This document shows positions 1-9,110 of a stretch of 64,000 bases of DNA, in pieces. The position numbers and the translations under genes are program-made. The stretch lies in contig JAJDAY010000026.1 in NCBI GenBank assembly GCA_029261655.1, positions 352,461 through 416,460 on the forward strand, written 5' to 3'. The notes under the pieces are model-generated. The model ran no database searches and was not told the DNA's origin. It was given only the letters and a program-made list of their open reading frames with translations. Origin of the DNA: Nitrospinaceae bacterium. GTDB lineage: Bacteria; Nitrospinota; Nitrospinia; Nitrospinales; VA-1. Position 1 is the stretch's first letter; the number at the start of each line of letters is the position of its first letter.

Positions 1-348
1 GATTCGGAAAAAGGTGTTATTAAATTAGTATAAGGAGGGGAAAACTTTTTTACAACCTCCATTTCCCCAAAGGGTTTACCGTCATACATTTACTTATTGA
101 CTCCAGAGATGAGATAACAGATAATTAATCAACAGGTTCTGGGTTCACTCTGCAAACTCGACCGATCGAAGAACTTTCAAAGTGCCTTTGAAAGAACCTG
201 ATTTATCGCCCATTTTGACATTTTTTTGTGAAATATTTCCTTGTAGCCCGTTTCACCGACCGCAGATAAATCCAGACCCGGTTCAATTGAATTATTTTAA
301 GTGAGTCATCTTTCATTAACACGGGTGTTCTTCCAGCAGGTCCAGCCA
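1..348. other. Intergenic region at window start
   Basis: No convincing gene is seen in this stretch. A short open frame runs from base 1 and stops at 31-33 (ten residues, ending in KLV), and could be the tail of a gene that begins outside the window. An AT-rich zone containing the promoter candidate at 97-125 follows. Confidence 0.4.
97..125 (+). promoter_or_regulatory. Candidate sigma-70 promoter
   Basis: TTGACT at 97-102 and GATAAT at 120-125 are separated by exactly 17 bases. This fits a housekeeping promoter that would serve the small membrane protein and lipoprotein genes beginning at 349 and 542, with a leader of more than 200 bases. It is a motif match only. Confidence 0.4.
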
Positions 349-549
349 ATGAGTTTATTTCTAGCCGCCCTGGGATTGATGATGGTGTTTGAAGGCATTC
401 CTTATTTTTGCTTTCCGACCCAGGTAAAATCATTCGCCCGCAGGATACCTGAAGTTCCCGACAACACGTTGCGGATGATCGGTTTTGTACTCATGCTGAT
501 CGGATTATTAATCGTCTACTTTGGGAGGTCTCTCACCGAAAATGGATAA
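349..549 (+). CDS. DUF2065-like small membrane protein
   Basis: A 66-residue protein with two hydrophobic segments (about residues 1-20 and 43-62) around a short polar loop. The pattern of ALGLMMVFEG near the start and MIGFVLMLIGL near the end is that of the DUF2065/YjeT family of small inner-membrane proteins, whose function is unknown. I chose the ATG at 349 over a GTG at 301 because the family starts directly with the first membrane segment and nothing like a ribosome binding site precedes 301. The stop overlaps the start of the following lipoprotein gene by 8 bases, so the two are probably translationally coupled. Confidence 0.7.
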   Translation: MSLFLAALGLMMVFEGIPYFCFPTQVKSFARRIPEVPDNTLRMIGFVLMLIGLLIVYFGRSLTENG

Positions 550-976
550 GCGAATATATAACCTGTTTTTAATTTTAGCGGCATCTTTTGTTCTTTTTGT
601 CATGACCGGATGCGCCTCGACCCCGGACAGCGCGGATTCCTCAGAACCCCAATCGGGTTTTTCGGAGGTCGCTCACCCCTTCACCGATGTACCCATCCCG
701 TCCGGATTTTCCGCTAATCGTGCGAAGTCCTTTGTTTATGAATCCGGTAGCGGTTCGGTCAAGGTGGGTCGTTTGTACTATTCCGGCTGGCACGATTCCC
801 AGGATGTGGTCAATTATTATCATAATGCGATGACCAATAAAGGCTGGAGGATGGTCAATGCCATGGAGCACGATGGAATGATCCTGAATTACGAGAAAGA
901 AACCCGGGTCTGCACCGTCATCGTCACAGACGCGTTGCTGAAAACCAAACTGGAAATCCAAGTTGGTCCGAAATAA
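542..976 (+). CDS. Putative lipoprotein of unknown function
   Basis: A 144-residue protein with a lipoprotein signal: a positive N-terminus, a hydrophobic stretch and a lipobox (VMTGC, Cys near residue 23). The mature part has a PIPSGF motif, a GRLYYSG strand, a VVNYYHNAM helix and a GW turn. This layout recurs in small bacterial lipoproteins of unknown role, and I cannot give a function. The ATG at 542 is preceded by GGGAGG at about 523 and overlaps the stop of the DUF2065-like gene. An upstream TTG at 521 is in frame but would add residues before the signal peptide. Confidence 0.65.
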   Translation: MDKRIYNLFLILAASFVLFVMTGCASTPDSADSSEPQSGFSEVAHPFTDVPIPSGFSANRAKSFVYESGSGSVKVGRLYYSGWHDSQDVVNYYHNAMTNKGWRMVNAMEHDGMILNYEKETRVCTVIVTDALLKTKLEIQVGPK

Positions 977-1071
977 TTTCTCGCTTAATGGTATAATCCT
1001 CCACTCTTATTCCTGAGCGTCTGAACAGTGCCGTTCAAATTATAATTTCAGCCTGTGTTTTAATTGTAACA

Positions 1072-1824
1072 ATGTCTGAGAAGGGTCCTCTGTCAAGGCA
1101 GCTCATACTGGATTTCCCTGCAAGCCCGGACTATAAATTTTCCAACTTTGTAAGATCGAAGGGGTCCGATTTTGCGTGGCGGGCGGCCCGGCAAATTTCG
1201 TCGTCCAAAGACCTTCCCTACAACTCGCTTTATCTCTATGGAGACCAAAACCTCGGCAAAACACATCTGTTGATGGCCATTGGGAATGCTGTTTCTGAGA
1301 ACTTCCCCGATAAAAAAATTACTTTCACCAATGGCCAGGAATTTGTCCGAAAGTTTTCAGAAGAAAACGAGCAGGAAACCACTGAACTTCTCAGTCCGTT
1401 GCTAAAGACCGACTTTTTTCTTATGGATGACGTGGATGTGATTTCGGGAAAACCATCTGTGCAGGAAAAGCTGTATCACGTTTACAACACCCTGCTCGAA
1501 AATAACAAAACATCCATTTTCACAGGCCGCCACCGGCCAGAACAGCTGGTCGCTATGGAGCCCTACCTGAAATCACGGTTTCAATGGGGCATGACGGCTG
1601 AAATCAAGCCCATCGACGATGGGACCATGGCCAAAATAATCGCAAAACTTGCAAAAGATATCGGCTTGAGCATTCCTCAAAAAATCATTGATTTCCTGCT
1701 GACCCACATACCCAGGGATTATATATCCATCAAAACCGCCGTGGATGAGATCAACCAGGAATCGTTCACCCGAAAAAGAAAAGTGACCCTTCCCCTTGCC
1801 AAAGCGGCATTGAACCTACCCTAA
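1072..1824 (+). CDS. DnaA/Hda-like AAA+ ATPase
   Basis: A 250-residue protein homologous to the AAA+ part of the replication initiator DnaA. It has a Walker A (GDQNLGKTH, about residues 57-65), a Walker B (FFLMDD, about 114-119) and a sensor-2 region, but lacks the C-terminal DnaA box-binding domain. This is the architecture of Hda/DnaA-paralogue proteins that regulate initiation or act as an initiation accessory. The Walker A differs from the usual GxxGxGKT because GDQNLGKT has Asn-Leu before Gly-Lys. It is followed after 16 bases by the adenylating enzyme gene. Family assignment is firm; the exact regulatory role is inferred. Confidence 0.8.
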   Translation: MSEKGPLSRQLILDFPASPDYKFSNFVRSKGSDFAWRAARQISSSKDLPYNSLYLYGDQNLGKTHLLMAIGNAVSENFPDKKITFTNGQEFVRKFSEENEQETTELLSPLLKTDFFLMDDVDVISGKPSVQEKLYHVYNTLLENNKTSIFTGRHRPEQLVAMEPYLKSRFQWGMTAEIKPIDDGTMAKIIAKLAKDIGLSIPQKIIDFLLTHIPRDYISIKTAVDEINQESFTRKRKVTLPLAKAALNLP

Positions 1825-1840
1825 TCGAAAAAAGGTTGCA

Positions 1841-3466
1841 ATGAATATCGCGGCCCTGCTGGACCAGATCGCTCGAGAATTCCCGCAAGCTCCCGCTGTC
1901 ATCGTTCCGTGGAAAAAACAGAACGTCAGTTTCCAGAAACTCGCGGAAGAAAGCGGCCATCTGGCGTCTGGCCTCCTGAAGTTTGGAATCTCAAAGGGCG
2001 ACCGGGTTCTTCTGCTCGTTCCCTTCGGCATTGATTTCATCACATTGACGTTCGCTCTGTTTAAAGCGGGTGCTATTCCTGTTCTGATCGACCCGGGTCT
2101 GGGAAGGAAAAACACGCTCCAGTGTATTGGACAAGCTCAGCCCAAAGGCATGATAGCCATCCCCAAAGCCTATCTGGCGAGAAAGATATTCCCAAAACCG
2201 TTCAAACATATCAAACACTCCATCACCGTGGGCTGGCACTGGTTTTTAGGCGGTGACACCCTGTCCAAGGTCAGAAAACTGGGCAGGAATAATCTCTCCC
2301 CAATAGATATGGAAGAAAATGATCCGGCGGCCATTCTTTTCACCAGCGGAAGCACGGGACCCTCCAAGGGGGTCTTATACACTCACGGAATGTTTTGCCA
2401 TCAGATCGAAGTTTTGAAATCCTGCTTTGGAATTCAGCCGGGAGAGATCGACCTGCCGACGTTTCCTCTCTTTGGCTTGTTCAGCGCCTGTATGGGCATG
2501 ACATGCGTTCTCCCGGACATGGATTTCACACAACCCTCAATGGTGAACCCGGAAAAAATAATACAACCCATCCAGGACTATTCCGTCACCAACAGCTTCG
2601 GGTCACCGGCGCTTTGGAATACGGTGAGCAAGTATTGCATCCGCAAAAAAGTTCGCTTATCCTCTCTCAAACGAATCCTGATGGCCGGAGCCCCGGTGTC
2701 GGGGAATATGCTCAAACGGTTTGACAAAATTCTAGACGATTCTTCCCAAATTCATACTCCCTACGGGGCGACGGAAGCCCTTCCGGTCACTTCCATAAAC
2801 CGAAAAATGATTTTGCAGGAAACCTGGGAGAAAACCCAGCGGGGCATGGGCGTTTGCGTGGGCCGACCCGTCCCCGGCATAGAACTTAAAATCATAAAAA
2901 TTTCCGACGATCCTATCCCCCACTGGGACAAGGACTTGCCACAATCCTCCTTTGAAGTGGGAGAAATCGTGGTCCGCGGCCCCTGGGTGACGCGCAAATA
3001 TTATAACGCTCCAAACAATGCCAACCAGCTTGCCAAAATCGCGGACGGTGACGACTTCTGGCACAGAATGGGTGATCTGGGATGGCTGGACGAACAGGGC
3101 CGGTTATGGTTTTGCGGACGAAAGGGACAGCGCGTGATCACAAAAACAGAAACCCTTTACACTCTGCCCACGGAGGCCATTTTCAACATCCACCCCAAAG
3201 TGAAGCGCACAGCCCTGGTGGGTGTCGGGGAAAAAGGCGATCAGGAAGCGGTCATCATTGTGGAACCTGAGAACAAAGATTTAATAAACGACTCCGGCAA
3301 AAAGGAAGCCCTCATTGAGGAGCTTCTTGAAATGGGAAAACATTTCCCGCACACGGAGAAAATAAAGTTTTTCCTCCTCCACCCGGAATTTCCTGTGGAT
3401 ATTCGCCACAATGCAAAAATCTTCCGCGAACAACTGGCCGACTGGGCGGAAGAAGAAATAATATAA
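1841..3466 (+). CDS. OleC-like AMP-dependent synthetase/ligase
   Basis: A 541-residue ANL-superfamily adenylating enzyme. The ATP-binding P-loop motif FTSGSTGPSKG lies at about residues 167-177, the YGATE motif at about 307-311 and a hinge region GDLGWLDEQGRLWFCGR near 409-425. The C-terminus (RHNAKIFREQL) matches my recollection of the OleC family (beta-lactone synthetases of long-chain olefin synthesis), which is often annotated as fatty-acid CoA ligase family protein. No oleA, oleB or oleD homologue is present nearby, so either the pathway genes are scattered or the enzyme acts on another acyl substrate. It starts with ATG after a GGTTGC stretch and is likely cotranscribed with the Hda-like gene. 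Confidence 0.75.
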   Translation: MNIAALLDQIAREFPQAPAVIVPWKKQNVSFQKLAEESGHLASGLLKFGISKGDRVLLLVPFGIDFITLTFALFKAGAIPVLIDPGLGRKNTLQCIGQAQPKGMIAIPKAYLARKIFPKPFKHIKHSITVGWHWFLGGDTLSKVRKLGRNNLSPIDMEENDPAAILFTSGSTGPSKGVLYTHGMFCHQIEVLKSCFGIQPGEIDLPTFPLFGLFSACMGMTCVLPDMDFTQPSMVNPEKIIQPIQDYSVTNSFGSPALWNTVSKYCIRKKVRLSSLKRILMAGAPVSGNMLKRFDKILDDSSQIHTPYGATEALPVTSINRKMILQETWEKTQRGMGVCVGRPVPGIELKIIKISDDPIPHWDKDLPQSSFEVGEIVVRGPWVTRKYYNAPNNANQLAKIADGDDFWHRMGDLGWLDEQGRLWFCGRKGQRVITKTETLYTLPTEAIFNIHPKVKRTALVGVGEKGDQEAVIIVEPENKDLINDSGKKEALIEELLEMGKHFPHTEKIKFFLLHPEFPVDIRHNAKIFREQLADWAEEEII

Positions 3467-3560
3467 ATCACGAGAAATAATAGTGGCACATAAAGGTGGG
3501 GTGACAACCTCCCTCACAACGGCAATCAAAAGTTCAACTCCTATAAAATAAAGTATTATT

Positions 3561-5054
3561 TTGACAACTGCCACCGGCGCAAACTATTTGAAGTTCATCA
3601 AGCCCAACAGCCCGGCAAAAGCATTGCTCGCTGTGTTTTTCATCGCCTCAGCCTTCAGGCTCTGGGGCGTGACCAACCCTCTGGTCGATTTTCATAGCTG
3701 GCGCCAGACGCTGACCGCCACCATCGCGATGAATTTTTATACGGGAGATATGAACCTCCTTCAGCCTTCAACAAATTGGGTCCGGGAATATTATGAGTTT
3801 GAATTTCAAATTTATCCCTTCCTGGTAGCTCTGCTTTACAAAATTTTTGGTTTTCATGACATTCTGGGCCGTCTTGTTTCAATCGCTTTTTCCATGGGAA
3901 CGGTCGGCATGCTGTACCTGTTGGGAAAAAGATATTACGATTCGACCACGGGGCTGTTTGCGGCAGGGGTTTTCGCGGTATTGCCCATGTCCGTCTATTA
4001 TACGCGGACCTTCATGCCCGAGTCGGCCATGCTGTTTTTCTCCGTCACCCTGCTTTATTTCTTCACCCGGTGGCTGGACAACGGAACCTGGAAAGACTTT
4101 CTACTCGCTTCGATATTCACCACCCTCACCTTTCTTATCAAACTCCCCGCCCTCTATATGGGGGGTCCGCTATTATTTCTTGCGTGTGTGAAGTTTCGCT
4201 GGAAAATCTTCGCCCAATACAAATTATACTTATTTGTCGCCCTGGTCCTGATTCCGCCTTTTTTGTGGTACAGCCACATGGGGGAATTGCACGCTCAAAC
4301 CCATCAGGGCGAAAGCATCTGGCTCGGCAATGACAAACTGGCAAATCAGGGCATTCTTTTTGACTATAAGTTTTACAAATTGATTTTCTCGACCCGGCTG
4401 GTGGAAAAAATGTTCGCCTTCACCGCGTTTCCGTTTTTGATTCTAGGGATGATTGCAAAAGTCGAACGCAAGGAGCAGAACCTGTTCCGCATCTGGTTTT
4501 TTTCGGTCTGCGCTTATTTTCTAATCGTGGCGGTGGGCAACAGGGAACATGAATACTACCAGATTCCCATTATTCCGGTGGGGGCGATTATTATCGGAAA
4601 ATTTCTGGCGGATTTTTTTAAAGCGAATTCAAACCCCGGGGGTTGGAAACAAAACATAAAGGTGACCCTTGTGTTGCTCATGATCCTCTTTATTCCCATT
4701 CATTCCATTTACAAATTAAATGGCCGGTTGAATATTAACCGGAATTATATCGTCATCGGGGAACAATTGAAGGAGCATACAGGAAAGAATGACCGTATCC
4801 TTCTTCAGGACATTGGTTCGGACAGGCCCCAAACTTTTTATTACGGGGATCGTAAGGGGTGGACATTGGGATACCAGCAAAGTTTAACTCCGAAAGATAT
4901 CGACCAATACATCGCAAAGGGAGCGTCCTATTATGGCATGGCGGTCCTGGACCTTGAAAAAATAAACAAAGAGCTGTTCGATTATCTATCAAACACCCAT
5001 CAACTAAGGGTCAAAGACCCCCTGCTCACTCTATTCAAATTAAACCGCCTTTAG
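3561..5054 (+). CDS. GT39/PMT-2 family membrane glycosyltransferase
   Basis: A 497-residue polytopic membrane protein with about ten hydrophobic segments. An Asp-His pair sits early in the first periplasmic loop (NPLVDFHSWRQT). The stretch GVFAVLPMSVYYTR followed by FMPESAMLF is typical of the ArnT/PMT_2 group, which transfers sugars from polyprenyl-phosphate donors in the inner membrane. The acceptor cannot be told. The start is a TTG at 3561; no ATG exists before the first membrane segment, and a second TTG at 3588 is an alternative. It follows the OleC-like gene by 94 bases. Confidence 0.72.
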   Translation: MTTATGANYLKFIKPNSPAKALLAVFFIASAFRLWGVTNPLVDFHSWRQTLTATIAMNFYTGDMNLLQPSTNWVREYYEFEFQIYPFLVALLYKIFGFHDILGRLVSIAFSMGTVGMLYLLGKRYYDSTTGLFAAGVFAVLPMSVYYTRTFMPESAMLFFSVTLLYFFTRWLDNGTWKDFLLASIFTTLTFLIKLPALYMGGPLLFLACVKFRWKIFAQYKLYLFVALVLIPPFLWYSHMGELHAQTHQGESIWLGNDKLANQGILFDYKFYKLIFSTRLVEKMFAFTAFPFLILGMIAKVERKEQNLFRIWFFSVCAYFLIVAVGNREHEYYQIPIIPVGAIIIGKFLADFFKANSNPGGWKQNIKVTLVLLMILFIPIHSIYKLNGRLNINRNYIVIGEQLKEHTGKNDRILLQDIGSDRPQTFYYGDRKGWTLGYQQSLTPKDIDQYIAKGASYYGMAVLDLEKINKELFDYLSNTHQLRVKDPLLTLFKLNRL

Positions 5055-5151
5055 CCCGCCTGGTCTCGCATACCGCCGGATGAAATATTAAGCGCTATGG
5101 GTTCTCAGACCTCGCGCAGTGTCAGGGCCAGGTTCGCCCTCTGCGGAGGAG

Positions 5152-6177
5152 TCAAAATCGCATCGCAAAATCCAGACCGACTTCTTTTTTAGACACTCTG
5201 GGGTAGATGGTGTAATGCCGGCCCTTTTTATTACTGTGAATTTTCAAAATAGTTTTGGAAATAAAATAACCCAGCGCTCCGCCTAAAAACACATCCGATG
5301 CCCAGTGCTTATTATCATTCAAGCGCGACAAACCCGTCAACGTAGCCAGTCCATAAGCGATCGGGGGAACCCACGGGTTGTTCTTGTATTCCGACGCCAA
5401 TACAGTCGCAATGGCAAACGCCGATGAAGTGTGCCCCGATGGAAAAGAAACATCGTCTAAATTGGGACCGCTCCATTCCCTGGAGTTCTGGGCCGACTGG
5501 GGGCGGACTCTTCCCGTAGAGAATTTCAGCGCAAAGGTGAATATCCCGGTCACAGCGAAACTCTCCACAGCCAGTAAAGCCGTCCTTTCCGCCTTGGTGT
5601 TTTCAAAAACCCGCCCGTAAAGATAAAAGCCCACCAAACCGCCGAAGGTATAACCCCCATTGCCAAAAGGCTCGAAAATACCCGCGATATCATCGGTGGT
5701 CGAACTGCGCTCATCCTGAATAAAATCACTGATTTCGTCATCGAGCGCAAAAAATGCGCCCGTCGTTCCCAACACCAGAGAGGCTTTGACCCAATCCCTC
5801 GCCCTCCATCTCAATGGAGAAAGAAGAATATACTTTGTGTCGGAAAAAATATTGAGAAAATAATCGGAATTCAGTTTAAGGTCGGGACGGCGGTTTGAAG
5901 AGTTGGAAATTTTGCGGACAGAAGGTTTTTTTTTAGTGCTCTTGGCTGAAATTACGTTTTCAGAAAGACAATCGCCCCCGCACAAAAACAGGGGTTCTTT
6001 TATTAAAGAAATGGATTCTGAAAGATTGGAGGAAAAATATTCCTGAGACCTGGAAAATTCCGAAGTTTCCGCATGGCTCTGGATAGCCCAGGCAAAGACG
6101 AATAGAAAGCTTCCCGCAATCGATATTCCTTTTAGAACTTTTCCGAGTTCGGTTCTCTGAAAATATTTTCCAAACAA
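5152..6177 (-). CDS. PAP2-family membrane phosphatase
   Basis: A 341-residue protein with a signal or anchor segment (about residues 14-34), a polar region of about 80 residues, then a membrane PAP2 domain. All three catalytic motifs are visible: K218...RP226, PSGH at 246-249 and SR285...H291...D295. Such enzymes remove phosphate from phosphatidic acid, undecaprenyl diphosphate or similar lipid phosphates on the periplasmic face. The start is a TTG preceded by AAGGGG; no nearby ATG gives the same frame. It is read alone from the promoter at 6242-6269. The substrate is not determinable from sequence. Confidence 0.8.
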   Translation of the reverse strand: MFGKYFQRTELGKVLKGISIAGSFLFVFAWAIQSHAETSEFSRSQEYFSSNLSESISLIKEPLFLCGGDCLSENVISAKSTKKKPSVRKISNSSNRRPDLKLNSDYFLNIFSDTKYILLSPLRWRARDWVKASLVLGTTGAFFALDDEISDFIQDERSSTTDDIAGIFEPFGNGGYTFGGLVGFYLYGRVFENTKAERTALLAVESFAVTGIFTFALKFSTGRVRPQSAQNSREWSGPNLDDVSFPSGHTSSAFAIATVLASEYKNNPWVPPIAYGLATLTGLSRLNDNKHWASDVFLGGALGYFISKTILKIHSNKKGRHYTIYPRVSKKEVGLDFAMRF

Positions 6178-6241
6178 ACAACACCCCTTTTACTCATGGC
6201 GAGGCCAAAACGAATCATTCAAAATGTACGAGTATCGGCTT

Positions 6242-6269
6242 AATATACTTTCTTAAAAAAAAGAATCAA
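6242..6269 (-). promoter_or_regulatory. Promoter of the PAP2 gene
   Basis: On the minus strand TTGATT (complement of 6264-6269) and TATATT (complement of 6242-6247) are separated by 16 bases. The site would give a leader of about 60 bases before the TTG start at 6177. The surrounding region is AT-rich. Confidence 0.5.
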
Positions 6270-6426
6270 CTCAATTTCATAAAAATCAATGATTTAATTT
6301 AGAGGTCGGGAAGGGGGCAAAATTATCCTGCAGAGAAAAGGCGGGTATTCTGCAAATTCAGGGACTCCGGTTTGATGCCTTGCCAGAAGTCAAACGGGTT
6401 CAGGATTATCCCTGCTACTATAGCCC

Positions 6427-7482
6427 TCATTTCACTTCCTGCAAATGGTTCAATACCCTTTGCAAAAGTTCGGGAGGAAAGATTTTTCCCACCAGGTTTT
6501 CCCTGGCAAGGGCGCCTGACTTATGAAACTCCCCAATCATTTTTTCATTAGGCATATCAATCAACTCCACGCCGTTGTCTACCATGATGTCGATGGAAGT
6601 GGCGTTGTCCCTCTGGATGGTTTGCACTAATTGTTTGAGATACTTTTTACCGAGCTGTTTGAGAATGGGTTTGCAATCTACAGGCAGACTGTCGAATTTC
6701 TTTTTGGAAATAAGCACCGCTCCGGTCGCATAACCCATCCTGAGGCGCGACATGTATTTTACTTTGGTGAACCATTGCAACGCCAGGGCGCCCTGGGGCG
6801 AGGCATAAACCGTATCCAGCAATCCGGTCTGGAGGGACATCAGAACACCGGTGATTGATAGCGGGACCGGCCGGACCCCCAAAGCCTTGTAGGTTTCCTC
6901 CACCAATGGGTCTCCTTCCCACATCCAGGGTTTGGTTTTTTTTATGTCGTTGATGGAGACAATTTTCTGGGTGGAAAAGAAATGCACCCAACCCACCGGA
7001 ACCCAGCCTAAAAGGACAAACCCCTTTTCCTCAAACCGGGCGTAAAAATAATCGTTTAAATTTTCATAGACATGCTGGATCTGTTCGTCTGTCTCAAACA
7101 AAAATGGTAAATCCAGTACCCGCACTTCGGGAAGTATCTGCCCCAGGCCAACGCCGGTAAAACCGGCACCATGAATCTGGCCAACCCGCATTTTTCGAAT
7201 GACATCTTTTTCATCTCCAGAGACGCCGCCAGCATAAAATTTGAACGTCACCCGGCCCTCGGTCTTTTCTTTGACCGCATCCGCAAGACGTTGCATTTCT
7301 TTCATCCATGACGAACCTTCCGGCGCCAGGGTGGAAAACTTGATGCGTGTTTTTTTATCGCCCCCATGAGACTCGCCACCCAGCGGACCCAATACAAGGA
7401 CCGCGACCCACAAAAGAACAACAGCAAGCGGAGTGATTTTATTTTTCAAAGTGAAGGGAGATCTAAAGTTAGAATAACTCAT
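6427..7482 (-). CDS. dctP: TRAP transporter substrate-binding protein (DctP family)
   Basis: A 351-residue periplasmic binding protein. A long signal/anchor (about residues 15-37) precedes the DctP fold, with FSTLAPEGSSWMKEM at the start of the mature part. Further on are GLLDTVYASPQGALALQWF, a ligand-pocket helix of the family, and the usual ALGVRPVPLS strand. It binds an organic anion or other small molecule for a TRAP transporter. The gene overlaps the 3' end of the TatT-like lipoprotein gene by 14 bases, so the two are coupled. No DctQ or DctM membrane subunits are in the window. Confidence 0.85.
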   Translation of the reverse strand: MSYSNFRSPFTLKNKITPLAVVLLWVAVLVLGPLGGESHGGDKKTRIKFSTLAPEGSSWMKEMQRLADAVKEKTEGRVTFKFYAGGVSGDEKDVIRKMRVGQIHGAGFTGVGLGQILPEVRVLDLPFLFETDEQIQHVYENLNDYFYARFEEKGFVLLGWVPVGWVHFFSTQKIVSINDIKKTKPWMWEGDPLVEETYKALGVRPVPLSITGVLMSLQTGLLDTVYASPQGALALQWFTKVKYMSRLRMGYATGAVLISKKKFDSLPVDCKPILKQLGKKYLKQLVQTIQRDNATSIDIMVDNGVELIDMPNEKMIGEFHKSGALARENLVGKIFPPELLQRVLNHLQEVK

Positions 7483-8332
7483 TGGCCATTTCCATTAGAC
7501 GCTTTGCCTTTTGTTTCGCCACCTCATTTGCCAACCGCTGTTCAGGGAGGATATTTCCAGAGGAATTAATAACCGCATTCAACTGCTCCGCAAATAATTT
7601 TTTATCCTGCACCTGAACGGCATAGGTTTTTGCGTACAACACCCGGGACAAAAGAAAGCGATTGGCAGTCAATGCCAGACTCTTTTCAAAATGGAAACGG
7701 GATTTTTCGGGATCTCCCCCCAGCATTTTACTGCGACCCCCGTAAAACGCGCCCAGAAATAGATGCGGGCCGGCGTAGTGATAAGCCGCGTCAAGCTCCA
7801 ACACCCGTTTCATCAACGATTCCACTTTGGAAATAGCCACAAATGCTCTTGGGTTGTCCAGGCTGAGCATCAACCACCCGCCCCAGCATTGGCCCAGCCA
7901 GAATAAAGAGGGGACATTTTCTTTGCCCATTTTTTCTATTTTCAAATTGAATTGATCCAGATTCAACTCACCAATATTTTCGATGCCTGTTTCGACGCCG
8001 AGAGCGCGCTGGGCGTAATTTTTCCCTCGCAGGTATAGGTCCGCCGCGCGGTCGGGGTTGGTATCTTCAATAAAGCTGAAGGAGTAACTGCAAAAACCTT
8101 CCGACAAACGCATGAGAATGTCGGAATTATTTTCATCTTCTTTTAAAAACCCTTCCATCATTTTCAAATTTGCAGGCAAGGCGTTTTTGGCAAGCTCAGG
8201 GTCCACCTCCTCCTGCAACGCTGTGTATTGCCCTTCCACCAACGGCAGGGCCAGCCGAACGGCCATTTTATCGGTGGAGCAACCTGAAGTCACTGTCATC
8301 ACGAACATAATGAAAAAGAAGGCTCTTATCAT
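7469..8332 (-). CDS. TRAP transporter TatT-component lipoprotein
   Basis: A 287-residue lipoprotein with lipobox TSGC (Cys18) followed by helical repeats resembling TPR units. These include a region around residues 72-110 with LMRLSEGFCSYSFSF and a block near 175-250 with LFLGAFYGGRSKMLGGDPEKSR. This matches the TatT family (the TPR lipoprotein of TPAT systems, known from Treponema Tp0956), which forms a ring that docks onto the DctP-like TatP. The DctP gene follows directly with an overlap, which supports the pairing. Whether it moves hydrophobic ligands, as proposed for Treponema, is inference. Confidence 0.82.
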   Translation of the reverse strand: MIRAFFFIMFVMTVTSGCSTDKMAVRLALPLVEGQYTALQEEVDPELAKNALPANLKMMEGFLKEDENNSDILMRLSEGFCSYSFSFIEDTNPDRAADLYLRGKNYAQRALGVETGIENIGELNLDQFNLKIEKMGKENVPSLFWLGQCWGGWLMLSLDNPRAFVAISKVESLMKRVLELDAAYHYAGPHLFLGAFYGGRSKMLGGDPEKSRFHFEKSLALTANRFLLSRVLYAKTYAVQVQDKKLFAEQLNAVINSSGNILPEQRLANEVAKQKAKRLMEMANELF

Positions 8333-8383
8333 TTCTTCACTCTAGCAGAACCGTTTGGCCGCAACAACCACGTTACGAATGTT

Positions 8384-8412
8384 TTGACATAAAATTATCG
8401 ATTTGCTACCAT
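8384..8412 (+). promoter_or_regulatory. Candidate sigma-70 promoter
   Basis: TTGACA at 8384-8389 and TACCAT at 8407-8412 are separated by 17 bases. It lies in the divergent gap before the small membrane protein gene and would give a leader of about 30 bases. The -10 half is weak. Confidence 0.4.
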
Positions 8413-8448
8413 TCCCCAGCTATTAAAACTCAAGGGATTGTACCCTTC

Positions 8449-8691
8449 GTGAAACAAGAGATGGACAAAGACAAGGTCGAAGATACCAACATCCGCTGGG
8501 CAAAGACCACTCTGTTTGGCCTGGGCGGGCTCTTTGTACTGGCAGGGGTGATTCGGCAATGGCCCATCATCGGGAAAACCTATATGCAGTTTATAGAAGG
8601 TCCGGGGTATCTTTCGCTCATGCTCGGGTTAATAATGATCGTCCTCGGATTCTCCGTTCGTCTGTTTCTGGGCGGGGATGAGGCAAATTAG
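8449..8691 (+). CDS. Small membrane protein, unknown function
   Basis: An 80-residue protein with a charged N-terminus, one hydrophobic segment near residues 23-40 (LFGLGGLFVLAGVI) and a second near 53-73 (GYLSLMLGLIMIVLGFSV). I do not recognise the family. GTG at 8449 and ATG at 8461 are both possible starts; the ATG would give 76 residues. It sits 29 bases before the DUF1844 gene and probably shares its transcript. Confidence 0.55.
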   Translation: MKQEMDKDKVEDTNIRWAKTTLFGLGGLFVLAGVIRQWPIIGKTYMQFIEGPGYLSLMLGLIMIVLGFSVRLFLGGDEAN

Positions 8692-8720
8692 CTTTCATCA
8701 ATTTTTTTCAGGTTATCGCT

Positions 8721-9110
8721 ATGAGTGAAGAAGAGCTAGAGGGTGAAGGATTTGTAATCAAGGACAAGCGCTCTTCCCAGCTTTCCGAGGAAGACACCGC
8801 CCAGCAGGACAAGCAAGCGGACGCCGCCTCTGCCGAGCCTCCTCCCCAACAGGAGGAAACCCCGTTTCAAATCGACTTCGCGACGTTTGTCATGTCCCTT
8901 TCGCAATCCGCTTTTTATCAATTGGGAGAAATCCCCGATCCCCTCACGGGCAAAGCGGAAATGAACCTTCCCGCCGTCCATCAGACCATCGACATGCTCA
9001 TTATGCTGAGGGAAAAGACCAAGGGAAATCTCACTCCAGAAGAATCAAAATTGCTTGAGCAGATGATTTATGAACTGCAAATGAAGTACGTGGAAAAATC
9101 CAAACAATAG
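8721..9110 (+). CDS. DUF1844 domain protein
   Basis: A 129-residue soluble protein. The first 50 residues are acidic and rich in Gln, Glu and Pro. The rest has the DUF1844 pattern: FATFVMSLSQSAFYQLGEIPDP, a LPAVHQTIDMLIMLREKTKGNLT helix and an ending EQMIYELQMKYVE. The family is common in Acidobacteria, Deltaproteobacteria and Nitrospinota and has no assigned function. ATG at 8721 follows a weak ribosome binding site (AGGTT). Confidence 0.82.
   Translation: MSEEELEGEGFVIKDKRSSQLSEEDTAQQDKQADAASAEPPPQQEETPFQIDFATFVMSLSQSAFYQLGEIPDPLTGKAEMNLPAVHQTIDMLIMLREKTKGNLTPEESKLLEQMIYELQMKYVEKSKQ

Noticed and set aside
1..33. Open frame of ten residues at the left edge
   Set aside because: Too short to identify; it may be the end of a gene outside the window, but nothing confirms this.
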